Under the pieces are notes generated by a model. That model was given only the letters and a program-made list of their open reading frames with translations. It ran no database searches and had not been told where the DNA came from. Source: Fratercula arctica (lineage: Eukaryota; Chordata; Aves; Charadriiformes; Alcidae). From it: 64,000 nucleotides of DNA. The translations under genes were made by a program, and so were the position numbers. The stretch spans positions 170,786,447 through 170,850,446 of the forward strand of contig CANTUZ010000001.1 in NCBI GenBank assembly GCA_947846985.1, in the 5' to 3' direction. Positions 34,860 through 49,275 of this stretch are shown piece after piece (within the stretch, counting starts at the first letter, position 1; each line of letters opens with the position of its first letter).

Positions 34860-36533
34860 TCTTGGATTCAAACATGCAACATATTAATTCTTCCAGCAAC
34901 AAAAATGGTACTGAATGAAGCATAAAGCATGTGTGCAAGTTGTAACTTTTCTTATTGGCATTTCACTGATTTTCTTAGGTAACAAGACCAAATTGTCCTC
35001 TACTGGCCAAGGAATCAGACTGGCCATACAGGGATGCATCTAGCAGAGCACTTGGGCTGGAGAGAATCATAATTAGTGGATATCTCTACAAGTTTTTGAG
35101 CATTTATTAAGATCTTAATCAAATGCTTTGAATAGGATGCTTTAAAATCAACTTTGTAAAGTGTGTTCACTTTGTAAGTGAGCATTAAGTGGAATTAGAA
35201 GTCTGCCATAAATTTCCAAATTCAGAAATTTTACTTGCCTGATGAACTTTATTTTTAGTAGATTAAATTAAAATGAAATTCTTAACAACTAATAGCAACA
35301 TTTAAAATTGTGTTTTCACCTGCAATGACACAGGATGAATAAACAGGGTTTTTCACTTCCCCCTTCTCTCTCACTTTGTTGTGATTTATTAGCTTCTTTG
35401 GTTTCCGGGACACCTAGTGTTCAGAAAAAGTATTGAATTTGAAAATTACATCCATAACTGCAACCATCAGAAGCTATGAAATTCCTAGTACCTTTATTCT
35501 GCTCAGGAAATCTGTCCTGGAATTCTGCAAATGTTAAAAGCATGATTTGGTTCAGTATATTTGCTAAACGACCTGCTATAATTAGAAGAAGCTTAAGCTT
35601 TGATCCCTAGACTATACTTGATTAAAGCAATTAAAATATAAAACTGTATGAGAGGAGGTCATATAAAGAAGTTACATACTGTATGAAAGGAATGATTTGT
35701 AATGCTATTATGAACAATGTTTAGTTTTATAATAACCAAGGCAATGCCAAAGTTTAGTGCTTTGCATTTCAGTACCTCTCTCTTTCATCTCAGTTTGCTT
35801 GTGCCAGACTTCTGCAGCTATATAAGAGAAAGCAGTGATTTTCTTTCTTTTTGTCTTCATGCTCGATAAAAAGATAGTATTTCTGCTACTTTACGTGGAT
35901 AAATTAGTTTGCCAGCAGTCCCACAGTGAGCATGTATCTTTCATGAACATTGTAAACATCAAAGTCTGAGTAATAACATTGCCTTGCTCTCTGGTTGGTC
36001 TTGTATTTCCCTATATTTAGCGGTTATTTGCATAAAATGATACAGGTGGAAAATTTTGGATTAGAAAGGAGATATTTTAAACTTGGTTATTGGTTATGAA
36101 ATGGAAAACATTAATGCACTGAAAAAATATTTTTAAGTCAAGATGGTTTTATAGAGAACTTGAGGGTGGTTCCTTTTCAGGACAGCATAGCACAAAGTAA
36201 CTTAATTTTGAAATTTCAGATTTCCTTTTCGAAAGTTGTGTAATACTACTTTGATCATTTAAAAGCAACTTAAGTTTATGTTGGTGTTGTATCATATCCA
36301 GTAAATATTTTTTGTTTTCTTAAATTGTTTGTCTACACTAATACATGTGAATACTAACTTGCACAACTTGTAAACATTAAAAATATCTTTGCATTGTACA
36401 TGATGTTTATTTGAAAGGAATTTGAAATTGAAAGAACGTTTTTTCTGTTTCAGCGCCTTTGTAAAAGAAAAAAAAACCTGAACTATTTCTATGAACAGTA
36501 TTTTTAACTCTTGTAGCTTTCAATTATTAAGCT

Positions 36534-36571
36534 AAGCACACATCTAAAGCACAGATCTAAGCACAGACCTA
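36534..36571. repeat. three-copy 13-bp tandem repeat
   Basis: AAGCACACATCTA (36534-36546), AAGCACAGATCTA (36547-36559) and AGCACAGACCTA (36560-36571) follow each other directly with one or two differences each. This is a small minisatellite with no visible function. Confidence 0.8.
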
Positions 36572-37849
36572 AATAAGGGCTAAAAGTAGTTGCCAATAGG
36601 CAGAACTTAGGAACTAGGTATGTGCAGTGGAGAGAGACAAACTGCTCAAATTGTGGCAGAACGTGGGGTCTCATGGATCCGGTTGCATGTTTAGCTTTGA
36701 CAACAGTAATATGTAGTAATGGTTTCCATAAATGTTAAGCATAAACTTTCAGATATTTGGAAGCAATACTAGCCCATTTTTTAGTCAGATGAGATTTGTG
36801 GATTATAAATGAATTCTTAGGACAATTAGAGTATACTTCTTTTTGCTCATAAGTGGTGAAGTAAGGGCTGGTCTTTTCTGAAACCTTGGGAGGTTGGTGC
36901 AATTTTTAAAAGCTACCTGATGATCAGAAGGTCAATAAAGAAATAAAACAACTTTCTTACAAAACCTGCTGAGAAATCCCAAAATATTCATACAACATAA
37001 AAATGTAAATACACTGAACTACTTTAAAAGTGCATTGCTGATCAAAGGTTTGAAACTGGGTTGCTGGGAAATGTTTCTATACAACAAACATATCACCATG
37101 ATAGTGATCACTGTTTTTTTTACTTCTTAGCAACTAAATGTTACACTCCAATGATGATGAATTAATAACAGAATGCAAACAAAAATGTTACTTTCTGGTA
37201 CAGAATGGGCTTTGAGCTGTGACAAAAAAAGCATATTCTATAAAAATACTAGATGCACTCAGTAATTTTCCTATTAATACCCATATTAATAGTTTCAACG
37301 AACTGTATACTTACCCAGAACTTCTATTTTATACTGTCTTGTAGTTTTAGTGTTCCAGCAGTCCTATTGTTCTTTCATTTATCTTCTTATATGGAAATAG
37401 TGTATGAAACAAAAAGCCTCTCCTGTAAGGGAAAGTATCTTGTAAAAATTTATAATTGCACTTATTAGCTTACATTTATCATTAGATTATGCTTTGGGCA
37501 GGTATGCCATGCTACTCTGTTTCGTAGGCCATAACTTTTCTTTTTGACTATTTGTTGCCTTGCATATTTCTATGCAATATAATTTAATATAAAAGACAAC
37601 AGCTTTTGAGTTTCTTTGCAGAAATCACCAGTTCTGTAACAACAAAAAAATGTTTTTGGTGATGGAGATGAGTTATTAGTCACCTTGTATCTGACGTGAT
37701 CACTCATATAACTAGAAAATTCTTGTAAAATGTGTATTTGCTTACTCTTTCTACTCTATGCAGACTTAATTGCACATGTAGAAAATATACCATATATAAC
37801 ATGCAGAATAGGGCCAAAAATTTGTGTGTACTTTCAATGCTGTGTTACC

Positions 37850-37990
37850 AGGTCCAAAGGAGAATTGTGGAATCTGATCTTATCTCAAATCCTTCAGCTG
37901 GCCGAACATGTGGGAAGCTCCTTCTCGCAACTCTCTGCCAGGCACGAGATTTCTCCCTTAGTTTTGCCTAAATAAATTTTTTTCTCTTCT
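37850..37990 (+). other. possible transcript end with AATAAA signal
   Basis: A less AT-biased stretch runs from about 37850 to 37969 and reaches AATAAA at 37971-37976, followed by a T/C-rich run. TTTGCCTAAATAAA preceded by CCCTTAG resembles the end of an LTR R region or a mammalian-type 3' UTR. Two overlapping short frames (37730-37975 and 37732-37971) both end at the signal. I see no convincing splice acceptor or LTR termini, so this is only a candidate poly(A) site. Confidence 0.2.
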
Positions 37991-38585
37991 TACTTAGCAC
38001 TCTGTCACAGTACGTGTTTTTACAAACATCATATAAAAGTACTAGAGGCTTGTTCTTTGTGAAAGCTGCAAGTCCGTAGCCGATTGGTACCTTGTATCAG
38101 TAATGGTGGTACACATCATTGAAAGGCCAACTGTAACAGGAGTCAACAGAATAATTGGGGTTTTGTGCAAAAAGTTGTGGTACAGTCATGTAGGTTGTGG
38201 TAGACTTCAGACAGTTTGAAAGCTGTGTTAGTGAATATAAATAATAACAGTGGCAGAAAGGCTGAGAGTGAGGTGTTTTTATTTAAAGACTTGTGACATG
38301 TTAACGGTGACAGAAAATAGTAATGCTGGACCAGTGCTTTACCCTTTTTTACATGAAAAAGTTTGGGCAGTGTCAAAGGCAGGAGACAATAATAAAGTTA
38401 TTTGCATTGCAAATAGCTTGGAAATATTTATAGCCATATAAGTGGGTTTTATGTAATTTTAGAATTTAGGAATTTCAGAGGAATAGTTTGAGGAATATGC
38501 TTACAGGCTCTTCTACTCAGAAATAAATGACAAATGGCAATAGAGGCTGGTCTTACAGTAAAAGTGAGTGTTATTTATTCTTATT

Positions 38586-38609
38586 TACTATTATTATTAT
38601 TACTATTAT
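38586..38609. repeat. TTA trinucleotide microsatellite
   Basis: TACTATTATTATTATTACTA followed by TTAT: an imperfect (ATT)n run of about eight units with two C interruptions. Probably length-variable. Confidence 0.85.
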
Positions 38610-40756
38610 GTATTTTTATTGCCTGTTTTGTGAAGAACAAACTTAAAGCATTCTGCTCAAATACAGACATGTAAATGCAGTGTTAATCTGAATGTACCCC
38701 AAAAATATTAATGTTTTCTGTATTCAAGCAATTATAAAATTTTGAAGGAGAAATATTTAAAGATGTTATACATTAAAACATATTATACCAAATAAACTTT
38801 CAATAAGTTTCATCTGGTAGTGCTGTTAATTTATTTTTTTATTTCTGTAGACTGGAGAAGACTCTGGGCATTTGTTAATCAGTTTAACTATACTGACAAC
38901 TAGTAGGTTTAGTCGTTTTACTGAGTTGGCGAGAATGTGGCATTTGGACTCCAAAAATGGAACAAAATTATTCAGGCTGACAGGAAAATAAGAACATTGT
39001 CTAAGTGTTTGGTTAAAAAGCACTAAAGCTGTTCACTGTGAAGTGTTTAATGTAATGTGCCTTAAGTATCTAGAGAACTAATTTTGTTCGCACAAAGGAT
39101 TTTTGCATAATTCTCGTGCCAGAGAATTGTGATTTGTGGCCATCAGAACTCATGAAAGACAGTGTCCTCGTCGCCGGCAATCCTGTCCCCATGCATGATG
39201 CAGGGAGTGTCTTTGAAAAACTACTTGTTTTCTGGGTAGCTTCTGAGTTTTAGCTGGAATTCTGCTGAGAGCTGCCCCAGCTACCACCATATACCTTCTT
39301 CTTGCTTAAGAATTAGTAGCACTGTGTGGTCCCACATTTTCCATAAGTTTTTTTTCCAGCCAGTCAATAAAATGGTCTGATAGTTTTTATGAATATGCTG
39401 TTCTGCATGCAGTAAACTGGGAAGGGTGAGTTGACTGAATATTAACTAATTGTTTTGATCTATAGATATGTTTGCATCCTCCTCTGGATGGAAACACACA
39501 TTGCTTAAGGAAGAATAACAAACATTATGGTTCTAAAATAATCCTAATTACTATGAATTTGGTAGTGGAAATTAGGAAAACTAATCTCCCCAAAAGCCAC
39601 AAGATGAAACTAAACATATGCACACTCACACAGACACATCCTTTGCAAAAACCAGTTAAGTAAATAATCAAGCATAGATGGATTCTGTCTATAGTATTTT
39701 TCAGTTGTAGAGACTTAGTAAATTATATTGTTTACTCCAAAAATATGATAATTCGAGAAAGCAAAGAATACATACATACATAAAGCAAAGTAGAAAGAGC
39801 TCAAAGGCTCTGTGTCTTAAGTCAATATTCATGTAAATATTTTTTTTGTCTATCAAACAAAAATATTTTGTCTACATAATAGCATTTTTTTTCGTATGTT
39901 GAAACTGAACAGTAACCAAGCAGAGCAGTCAATGCACCTTTCCCATGCAGAATTCCTGTCATTCGGAGTGTGGCTGATTCTACTTTGCAAAGTAATGCAG
40001 TAAAGAGTCAGAAAGTACCTTTCCTTTTTCTGTCAGAAGCACTGGGGCTAAAACAGAGCTGCTGTTTCTTTTGCAGCTGAGTGGATGTGACCAATAAAAG
40101 CAGGGAACCAGTAGGAGGAATAGCAATGGGAGTGCTTTCCTCCTATTCCAGAAATAGGATAATGGTACAGTTTCTGAATCATAGCTAGAAACCATGTTTT
40201 TGGCTCAATTTCAGGAGTGCCTTCAGTGTTGGATTCTGAACCTGGGCTTCTTTTACCATAATTTGCATGGACAATAAAACTAGAGGAAGAAATGTACTGG
40301 TATTTTCCAGAATAGAAAGAATACTAAGGATTAGTACACAATAATTTGTGTTGGTTTGATACTGGTTGGTCCATTCTCTTAGCTGAACTCAAGCTGTATA
40401 GAGCGAGATAGCAGAATGCTTTGATAATAAGCTTTCCTTATAGGGAAAAATAGAATAGCATAGGCACAGCCTGTTATGAGAGTACAGGTTGTGTCTCTGT
40501 AGATGAGTGTCCTGACCATCCTGTATGATCTGTGATGATAATCTATTGGCAATGGCATGGTTTTTCCCTTGGTGAATATTACCAACCCTGCTATGCAGCA
40601 CTACTTTCCCATCCCTGTCTGGGAGAAGTGTGTAAGTAATTTGCTGGTTTCATTGTACATTTCAAATATTTTCCTAGTAGTTGTCTCAGATCTAGATCAT
40701 ACTGCCTCCTTCTTCTCAATTTGCTACATAGGACCAAGCAGAGGACAGTACCACTT

Positions 40757-40790
40757 CCTGGTATTTAGTAAATACCTGGTATTTAGTAGA
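40757..40790. repeat. 18-bp tandem duplication
   Basis: CCTGGTATTTAGTAAATA (40757-40774) is followed at once by CCTGGTATTTAGTAGA (40775-40790), identical over the first 14 bases. A recent slippage duplication. Confidence 0.85.
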
Positions 40791-42806
40791 AGAGGCTGAT
40801 TGGTCTGGAAGCTTTTAGTGCTGTCTTGACTAGCTTTAAGTACCATCTATAACTTCAAAATTATTCTCGGTAAAGATTTTACTGCTGAAAGCCTGAATTA
40901 GTCAGCTATAAGAGTGTAAATGTATCCCTCTACATCAGCTGACAAGCTTATGCTAATTAGATATCCTTCAAGAGCTGGAAATACTGTTTGGAGAAGCATA
41001 TAGTCTAGAGAAAGATATAGTTGCATAGAAACAATTTATTAGACTTGGAAAAAAATAAGTAAATGGAATTAGTATAATTGCTAACTAGCACAGTATTCAC
41101 TTTATTTTATTATAAAGCATTTTGTTCTCACAGTCTTTTTGTACAGAGTTCATAAATTAGTAAGGCAAGAGGATCTGTTACCTGCCTGTTATTCATGTAG
41201 CATTTACTCATACGGTCTTCATTATCAACAGCATTGGCTGATGATGTTGAGGAAGGTGATCTACCTGCAAATTTCTTATTTTTTCTTACATTTGTCTTAA
41301 GGCAAGGGAAAAAGCAGGTGAAGACAGACAATACAAAATACTTGGCATGTTGAACTGTCCTATGATTTTGATGGATCTATGTAAGTTGAGATGTGAATAA
41401 ACTTTTTTGCTGAGGAACTTGTTAGCTGCTTGATCTGGATTCCTATGCTTATGTCTCCATTGGTAAATAGTGTGGCAGAAGAAAAGTGAATCTCTAGAGC
41501 AAAAGAGGAGGATCTGATGTCTGTGTCATGCATGTTTGGGGGGCAGGTGGGTTATGTTGGAATAGGTCTAGTCAGATCCCATTGGCTGAATGTCCACGAA
41601 TGGATGGAAAGCATTAGATGCACTCTCAGAGACCGTCTTTCAATTGCATTTCATCCAGGAGGGATCCAATTTAGGCACTCTGAAATCACTTCATGATGCA
41701 AACCAAAGCAAGTTGAGACAATGGGGAAATTTACTTCAGACCTCCTGATGCAAACTAAAACACTAATGTAGGCTTGATTTCTGTAATGGCAGGCTCTTAT
41801 TAACAGCATTTCAGAATAAGGGCCAAGTTCTGTGGGTCCCAAACCATATTATGGGAGCGCGTATTCCTTTGAAGGAGTCCAGAAAGGTAAGCCTCCCTAT
41901 GTTGAGCTAATCTTTGTCAATATAACCGTATTGGTAAAGATTATGTTGACTCTCTAATGTCATACCGTCCTTTCAGATTAACCTTTTCAAGGCATGCTAT
42001 TTGCAGTGTGTTTTATTATTTTCCTAGGACTCTATTACTAAAATAAATATTATGTGGTGAAAATTATTATCAGGATGTTATATTTCTGAGCAAATAAAAA
42101 AGTTTTAATGTACAGTTTTGATGAAGCAAAGGAAAAGATTTTTTGACATTAAGTTACAAAAACCTCTTTTCTTTACCGTACTTTTATATTAGTAGCAGGC
42201 AGACAGAAAATTATTTCAAGTTAGCAATCAAGTCTCTATTTCTTGTAGTTGGGAACCTGAATTCCAGGTTGCCTCAATGGACGGATTTGATGTATCTCAT
42301 AAGGCTTGAACACATACATGGCCTCTGTTGGCCTGAAGCCTTGAATGGCTTGGCTAGAGCTGTAATGAACACTGGAACATAAATCTAAATACCTGCTAAA
42401 CTGTGCTCAACGAAAGAACGAAATTAGTGACTTAGACTAAACACACCCATACACACATCTATTGCTTGAAGTAAAGCTGTCAATGTCAACTTCTGTGCTT
42501 CAAATAAAGATCTGATGACAGTAGTGGTATGTTCATCTCCTCAGGCTGGGAATATTGTAGCTTGCTTGAGATCATCTGTGAATTTTCAGCTAGGCAGTAA
42601 AAGAGACCAAAAGATTTTTAAGTTTGAATTCTCTATCAGCTTCCCGTTTAGTACCAGAAGAAACAATTCTCTCTCCTATCGGCCTATATAACAGTCACTA
42701 TCATGTTTCTCACATACATAAAGCTAACACAGCTCACATACGATATAAATGAATGAAGAAAGAATGAGCAGTTTTGGAGCAATCTCAGAGAGATGTTCAG
42801 AAGTAG

Positions 42807-42834
42807 TTGATTGGTTGGATGGTTGGTTGGTTGG
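42807..42834. repeat. TTGG tetranucleotide tract
   Basis: TTGATTGGTTGGATGGTTGG followed by TTGGTTGG: an interrupted (TTGG)n microsatellite leading into T6. Confidence 0.85.
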
Positions 42835-44425
42835 TTTTTTAAATTTCAGATAATGGTATAAAACTCAATGCGTTTAACCAGACTATTAATCAAGGAGCCA
42901 AGGAAAAATTCAGGTCAGTAGGGAGCATGAACCCAAACTAAAAGTTACCCATTAAACTAACGAATCTGTCAGTTCTTCACAGATTGTCCCTCAAGAAACA
43001 TTACTTTTTCCTTCTATTTTTAAACATAATATCTTTCCAAGCACACACAAAACTTCTCTACAGATATCATTTGTAAGAGATTTATGAGAATTCCTAGAGG
43101 CATGATGGGAAGCTGTAATGGGTATATTATGGAGGAATAGTGGTTTGAATTGCTTCTTGGAGTTGGATTGCTGGCAAGTAGTTAAATAGCTATCCTCTTT
43201 TAATCAAAGTAATTTTGGAAGCATCAGTCATGGTATTTAGTTAAAGCTTAATTGGATTTTGCATTTACCGTAGTATAATCGTGTTTAGTGCTCAATATGG
43301 CTTCTTTTTTTTCTCTCTCTCTCAGAAGTCACTATTTGTTGCTGCATCCTTTTGAATAATAAGAAAACAAAATGTAAAAGTTATGTTGAGATATTTTCTA
43401 CTATGCTTTATTTTTCTAAGAGTACCTCAGTGAATAATATAAAGCGACTACTGAATGCAGTAGAAACAAGTAGCTTTTCTTCCGATACTGTGCTCTACCC
43501 CACACAGCACAGCACATCTTCGCTGACTAGAAGGCAGACAATGCTTACCATAACTAATGTGAAAGCCTGTCCCAGTTTGTACATACCCTGAAGAAACTCT
43601 TGCAGAGCTTGGCCACTAAAGAAGTTGTATCTGAAGTCAATAATGAGTTTCAGCTTTGTCAATATTCACTATTCACTGGCACTGATGCAGTTTTGCAGAC
43701 AAATGAACTGTAGAAAAGTGATCTTACCTTTTAGTTGGTCTCTAAAATAAATGGATGCAAACTGTCACGAAAGTCTGCCTTGATGAAGTAACAGAACTCA
43801 TTCAGTTTTTGTGTAGCAAAGGAGTCCAGCAGTGTTTTAAATAAGTGAACATTTGTTTCCTCCTGATAAGGCAAAGTTCATATTTTTCACTGCATTTTGC
43901 TTTTACCCTCCTCACTACCAGCATTTCAGACCCAGCAGGACACTAGGTAGTGCTCAGCAACTTCTGCATTTGTGAAATTTGAGCTTCTGAGTGTGATGTC
44001 CCAGGTGGACTGGAATTGTAACGTAATTTGACTGTTAACGTGTTAAATAAATAGAGGTATTTTTACATTTAGCCCAATATTAAAAAAACTCCTGGTCTGT
44101 TTTTGCTAATTATTAAAGATACCTTTAATTGGATTCTTTATGTAGTTCTTACTAATCTTCAACATTTTTATTATGTGATTTTCTAAAACCACCAAGTCTT
44201 GTGGTGAAGTTCCCTGATAGTCGTAATTTTTAGGCTGCTCTCTTACAGGGCCTTTTCTTGTCATAGACTTTTTAACAATTTCAAGTTACAGTTTAAAGCC
44301 GCACACTTTTGGTTAGGTATTAGTATGCAGTTGTTGTCAAGTATTATTTTGGGAGTTACAGCAGATAGGTCAAATAGCCTTTATGCAGAATTACATTCTT
44401 AAGCTCAGAGTAAGTCATCAGGGAC

Positions 44426-44535
44426 CATGAGAGGAAAAAAAACATCACCAAAACCCACCAAAACAAACAAACAAAACCAACCAAACAAACAAAAAAAAAA
44501 GAAAACAACAAAAAAAAACCAACCAACAACAAAAC
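44426..44535. repeat. A/C-rich low-complexity tract (AAAC/AACC units)
   Basis: About 110 bp consisting almost only of A and C on the + strand, mixing AAAC, AACC and A-run units (CAAACAAACAAA, CCAACCAAC). The open frame 44427-44639 is Lys/Gln/Thr-rich only because of this composition. The complement is a G/T-rich strand with TTTG repeats. Confidence 0.85.
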
Positions 44536-47500
44536 TATTGTTGGAAGTTTCTGACAGTTCCCCACTTCCTTTCTTACTGTTCCAGGAACAGCAATATATG
44601 GCAACACTTCACAGACTGCATCTTATTTCCGTAGTCTGAGCAGCACAATTCCATTGGAGGATTGGGGCTCAGGACAAGTTTCCTCCTCTCTCTTACCTTT
44701 GGCTTATGAGGAGATTCATAACAGGTCTCGGAAACCAACTCTCCTTCCATTACACATGGTTTTTAATATTCATAGACTATTTATAGAGGGAAACTCAGTC
44801 CTCTGGAAGCATGCAAAAAATGTAAAAAATAAATTTCCCCTCTCTGTATGACAGACTGTTGATTTCAAGGGAGTTACTCCTAATCCGTGATTATTAACAT
44901 CTGTGTATCTTCATAGGACCAAAGGCTGTCTGCCTTGTAAATTTGCTATCTAGCTTATGCTAAAAATGATATGTCAAGTGAAATCAGGAAGACTGTTATT
45001 TCATCAACTCAGATATTTTTTTAGAAAAGTGGCATCTGCAGTTGTACCTGTATCTCAGTTTGCATACTCACTGTGCTTAGCAGCATAGTAAAACATTGCT
45101 GTTCTCTAATATTTCCTGCTTTTATTGCAGGACTTGTCTGCTATTTGAGTTGTTTGGGTTTTTTTCCTGAAATACCATAATGATGTGAAACTTCAACACA
45201 AGTGTTTTGGATCAGTTTCTAACTCAATGGTAAATTAATCCATTTATGCCTTCAAGAGCACTGACTTTTTCAAATAATAACATATTTTATGTTTTAAGGT
45301 AAACCATATGAAGTAGATCAGTACTTCCAGCATGTTGTCAGTTGATATTATAGAAGATTTTTTTTTGACATTTATTCTGAAATGTCTTGATAAAGCTTTA
45401 CCCTGCAAAATTTGAGAAATGCGTTTGAGAAGTCTTTCATATGGCAATACTCATGCAGTCACTTTTTCACTGAATACTTTTCCCCAGTAATTATACATAA
45501 ACTAAATATATATATATGAATTTGAATATGTGCATGTGTGCGTAAATATATTTGACTATGAAAAAATAGCACTTTGGAATCTGATATAAATGGCAGGACA
45601 TCCAATCTTTGGAGCACTGAAATAATTATTAAGAGTAGGGTTTTTTGGTAATTTTGAGGGATTTCAGCAGTCAGAGTAAAAATATCTCTGAGAATGCATG
45701 AGCTGTTACAGTTATGCAGCTGTCACTAGCTGTCACAGACCACTTAAATATGATGTTGAATATTATTTAATTACTGACACTATTCATAAAAATAGTGTTT
45801 TTCCAGACAAATTGGAGGGCATGGCAATCTAATCTTCCTTTGCATAGGTGCAGTCAGCTAAAGGTTTATTGGGTGGCCTCTGAGTAAAATAATACACTAA
45901 TAAAATTCTAATGTCCTGGTGGAAGTGCAACTGAAGCGTCTGATACGTCACTGGAATGGAGTCCAGGATAGGAGCTTAGCCTGGACTCTATGATACCCCT
46001 AATCCTGTGGGTAGGAATATGATATATGTGAAATGCTTCCACAGTTCAGGATCTGCTTTCCACGCTGTGTGATTAGTTGGGAGCTCTGCAAATATTATTA
46101 ATTTATTCCTCAGCTTTTTGACTGCTTTCAGAAAAATGGTGAACAGAGAGAGAGCGAGCTTACCTTCCATTTCACCAGAAAAGAATGGACTGTCCAGGCA
46201 ATTGTTTCTCATCATTCCCATTTATTATCTGAATGAAGCAAACTTCACCTTAAGACTTTTACCTCTTCAAGACTCCTGGCCTTAAGGAAGCTGGGGAAAG
46301 TCAGCATATAGTAGGCACTGATAGTTCACACGTTTGCATGTTTCCTCTCTGTGATTCATTTACAGAATGCCAAATTTCAGAAAACTGCTTTTGAATACTT
46401 GATTTCAGTTTCAGGAAAAAAATCAATTAGTTGATCACCCATCAATGAAGAATGATTTCATTGCTGTGAGGTGAGGAGCTGAGGGTCAGATGCACAAGGA
46501 GATACTGGCATGACTCTCATTTTGGCTCACAGCTTTCACTAAAAAGGTAGGGATGCTATTGTATCTAAGTCTAAATTGGCAATTATGCGACAGAGAGAAA
46601 ATTTGGATTAAGTATACAATTAAGCACCTGTAAGACTTGAAAATCACATTTAGCCTCTCTTTTTTCCCCAAAGGTAGCCAGAACAAGGGAATGAGGTATG
46701 CTGGCCAACTCAGTTCCCTCTATAAATATGTCAAGTCCAAATGTGTTTGATTTTGGCAAGTCAGCATTTATGAAATCATCCCTGGTAATTCCCTGCTCAG
46801 CAGACAAAAACTTAGCAAACCTCCTAGATCTCTGCAATTGAGCAAAGGGCTAGAGTTAGGTCTTTTGAAGATCACCAATTCTTGTAAGAGGAAGAATTTA
46901 GAGACACGAATTATTTTTATTAAAGAGAGGATTTTATCAAGGAGACAATGAGCATTCATTTCAATCTTGAGAAGCTTAAGTGAGAAGGACTCGAAGTGTG
47001 GTTGAAGAATATGCTGGAAGTTTTCCTATGGCAGCTGCAGCATGTGAGATCCAAATCACAAATTGGATTGCATTTCTTTCACACACAAAAAAGGATATGG
47101 ATATTTTCAAATTTAAGTCCCACTCATTTTGTGTACCAGCTGGTTTATCACCATTTAGTCTCCTTTTATGCCACTTACACTTCTGATATAGTTACAGTTC
47201 TTTTAACATTTCATTGAACATGACAAAAATATACATTCAGATAACAGCTGAGTATACAGTATGGTATGACTGGATGGTATAATCTACTAAAGAAATAATA
47301 AAAACATTTTCATTCCATATGTTCTGCATATTTGGGAAAGCCAGGCATGTTAGCTCTGATTTTTCATCTCACATTTGCATGAAATCAGAGTGAGAGTGGA
47401 AAGTCAAACCCATTATTTTCTTCCACTTAATTTCTTCCAAATAACAGTGTTATATTACTTCCTGACAGGGTTTAATTAACAGTTCTGGAGATTTTTCCTA

Positions 47501-49237
47501 AACTAAGGTTTGAGATTCTTCAGCAAATTCAACTGTGAATTTATCTGACCAGGAGAAAGCTTGTTGTCATCATTATTTTATTACAGTGTGTACGTGTCGT
47601 TGTGCATGATATGTGAGAGTTAAAATCTTTTCAATTGTATGTACAATTTTTATAAATGGGTGGGCAGAGACCTATCTTTTACTAAGTGAAGGTACAATTC
47701 TACTTTTTCTCTTTTCAGAAACAAATTTGGATTAGAAGTCAAGGGAAATACAGGTTCCCTCCATTTGTCTGTGTTTTGGGGTCCTTTGAGGACTCATCTT
47801 TCTCATATAAAAGTTTCACCTTCACTTTCAGGGCAAGGTTCATCTCATTTGGTATTCTATATCTGTATTGTGAAGCTCTACCCAGACTTCTAAACCTACT
47901 TCAATTCCACCAACCTCTTTTCTGTGTACTGTGTAAAGATACAAACTACTCTAAAAGGACCTGTTTCTAAGATTTTGAGGGCAGCTGAGGATGGTTATCT
48001 TCAGGTTTTTTATGTGCTGATTTTTGGTCAAATCAAACTTACCTGCATCGTCCAGAGGCTTAGGAATGAATATGTGTTTTGTTTTTAAACTTAGCTTGCA
48101 TTTTTACACTTTGAAAATGTAAGGAGGTATAGGTTATTCCTGATGAAAATTGAGTGTGTGTGTGTTCACTGTGTACTTACTTGGAGGAAAGTAAATCTGA
48201 ATATGAAAAAATGTATATTCCAATCACCTTCTGAAAAAAATGGATAACGATAAGCTGATAGCAAGGTTTGATGTATGGTTGTCTGATCCTTTCTTGCCTA
48301 ACATTGTTATAGAGTATGATATAGACATGTAAAAAACAACTTTATGCTACTGAAATAAACACCATGCACTGATTTTTATATCAAAAGTTACGTATATAAC
48401 CATGACAGGACTGGGGTTTCCAGTGAAAAACAGATGTAATTTGGATTTTTAGATCATTCTTTTTTTAAAGAATACATCTAAAAATAATGTTTATTTACAT
48501 TTGTAGTAGATTTGTCTGTGCTTTCAAATTTGTATACTCTTTACGATGTGTTTACTTTGCCTACATTGCTGAAGGAAATTTCTGTCTGTTTGATATTCAA
48601 AATAGTTTTGATATAATCCTGTCTGTCAAGAATTGAGAGACAGAGCGAAAAAAAATGAATTATGTCAAAGTTTACGTATCAAGAGATCGATCTTGACTTT
48701 GATAATGGTACAGTATGTTTTGTAAGAACCATATATTAAAATTGTCAGCCCTTTTAAATGCTATATGATACTTTTTGGGTAAAAACAAAGGAACTATACA
48801 GGTTGATTTTAAGAAGTCAGAGAGTTTAAGGGAAAAATTGCTCAGTTTTTGCACATTTTGTCCAATCTTTACATCTCTAGGTAAAATGAAACCCTTCTGC
48901 TTGGTTAAAGGAATACAGTCAGGTTTGTAAGAACAAAAATTAGACATATTATTGATGAAATTCAATGGAACTTTTCACTTTTCTGAAGTGATAGAGATAT
49001 TTCTGCAGAATTCAAGTAGTGAACTATTGAACAAACAATATATAAGGAGCTGATTGATTATGGAAAATGAACATTATCTCTCATTAAAGTGCAATTGTAA
49101 AAATAATTGCAGATTTCACCATACAGTATAGCTGAAAGTTAAAATCTATCCCAATTTGCTCTTTTCTGCCATCCTATTTGATTCCACACTGAAATCTATC
49201 ACAGGAAGAGGTAGTAAATTCTACAAGTGCATCCATC

Positions 49238-49275
49238 AAATAAAAGCATACATCCAATAAATAAAAGCGTACATC
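49238..49275. repeat. 17-bp direct repeat, 21-bp period
   Basis: AAATAAAAGCATACATC (49238-49254) recurs as AAATAAAAGCGTACATC (49259-49275), one difference apart. A small local duplication. Confidence 0.8.

Larger units (their letters stand above)
32525..37849. other. AT-rich spacer
   Basis: No gene is supported. A small GC-richer patch at 33270-33355 contains several CpG and a TTTATAGCGC stretch. Direct repeats at 34799-34859 and 36534-36571 are listed separately. Frames at 33486-33671, 33675-33875 and 37253-37468 have no recognisable domain. Confidence 0.55.
37991..44425. other. AT-rich spacer with microsatellites
   Basis: No gene is supported. It contains a TTA/ACT-type trinucleotide tract (38586-38609), a short CATA tetramer run (39768-39781), an 18-bp tandem duplication (40757-40790) and a TTGG-type tract (42807-42834). 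The remaining frames are short and anonymous. Confidence 0.6.

Noticed and set aside
44427..44639. Lys/Thr/Gln-rich ORF
   Set aside because: Produced by the A/C-rich low-complexity tract.
45988..46959. Cluster of minus-strand frames as a decayed coding element
   Set aside because: The frames are out of register and match no family I recognise; kept only as a remark in the spacer entry.
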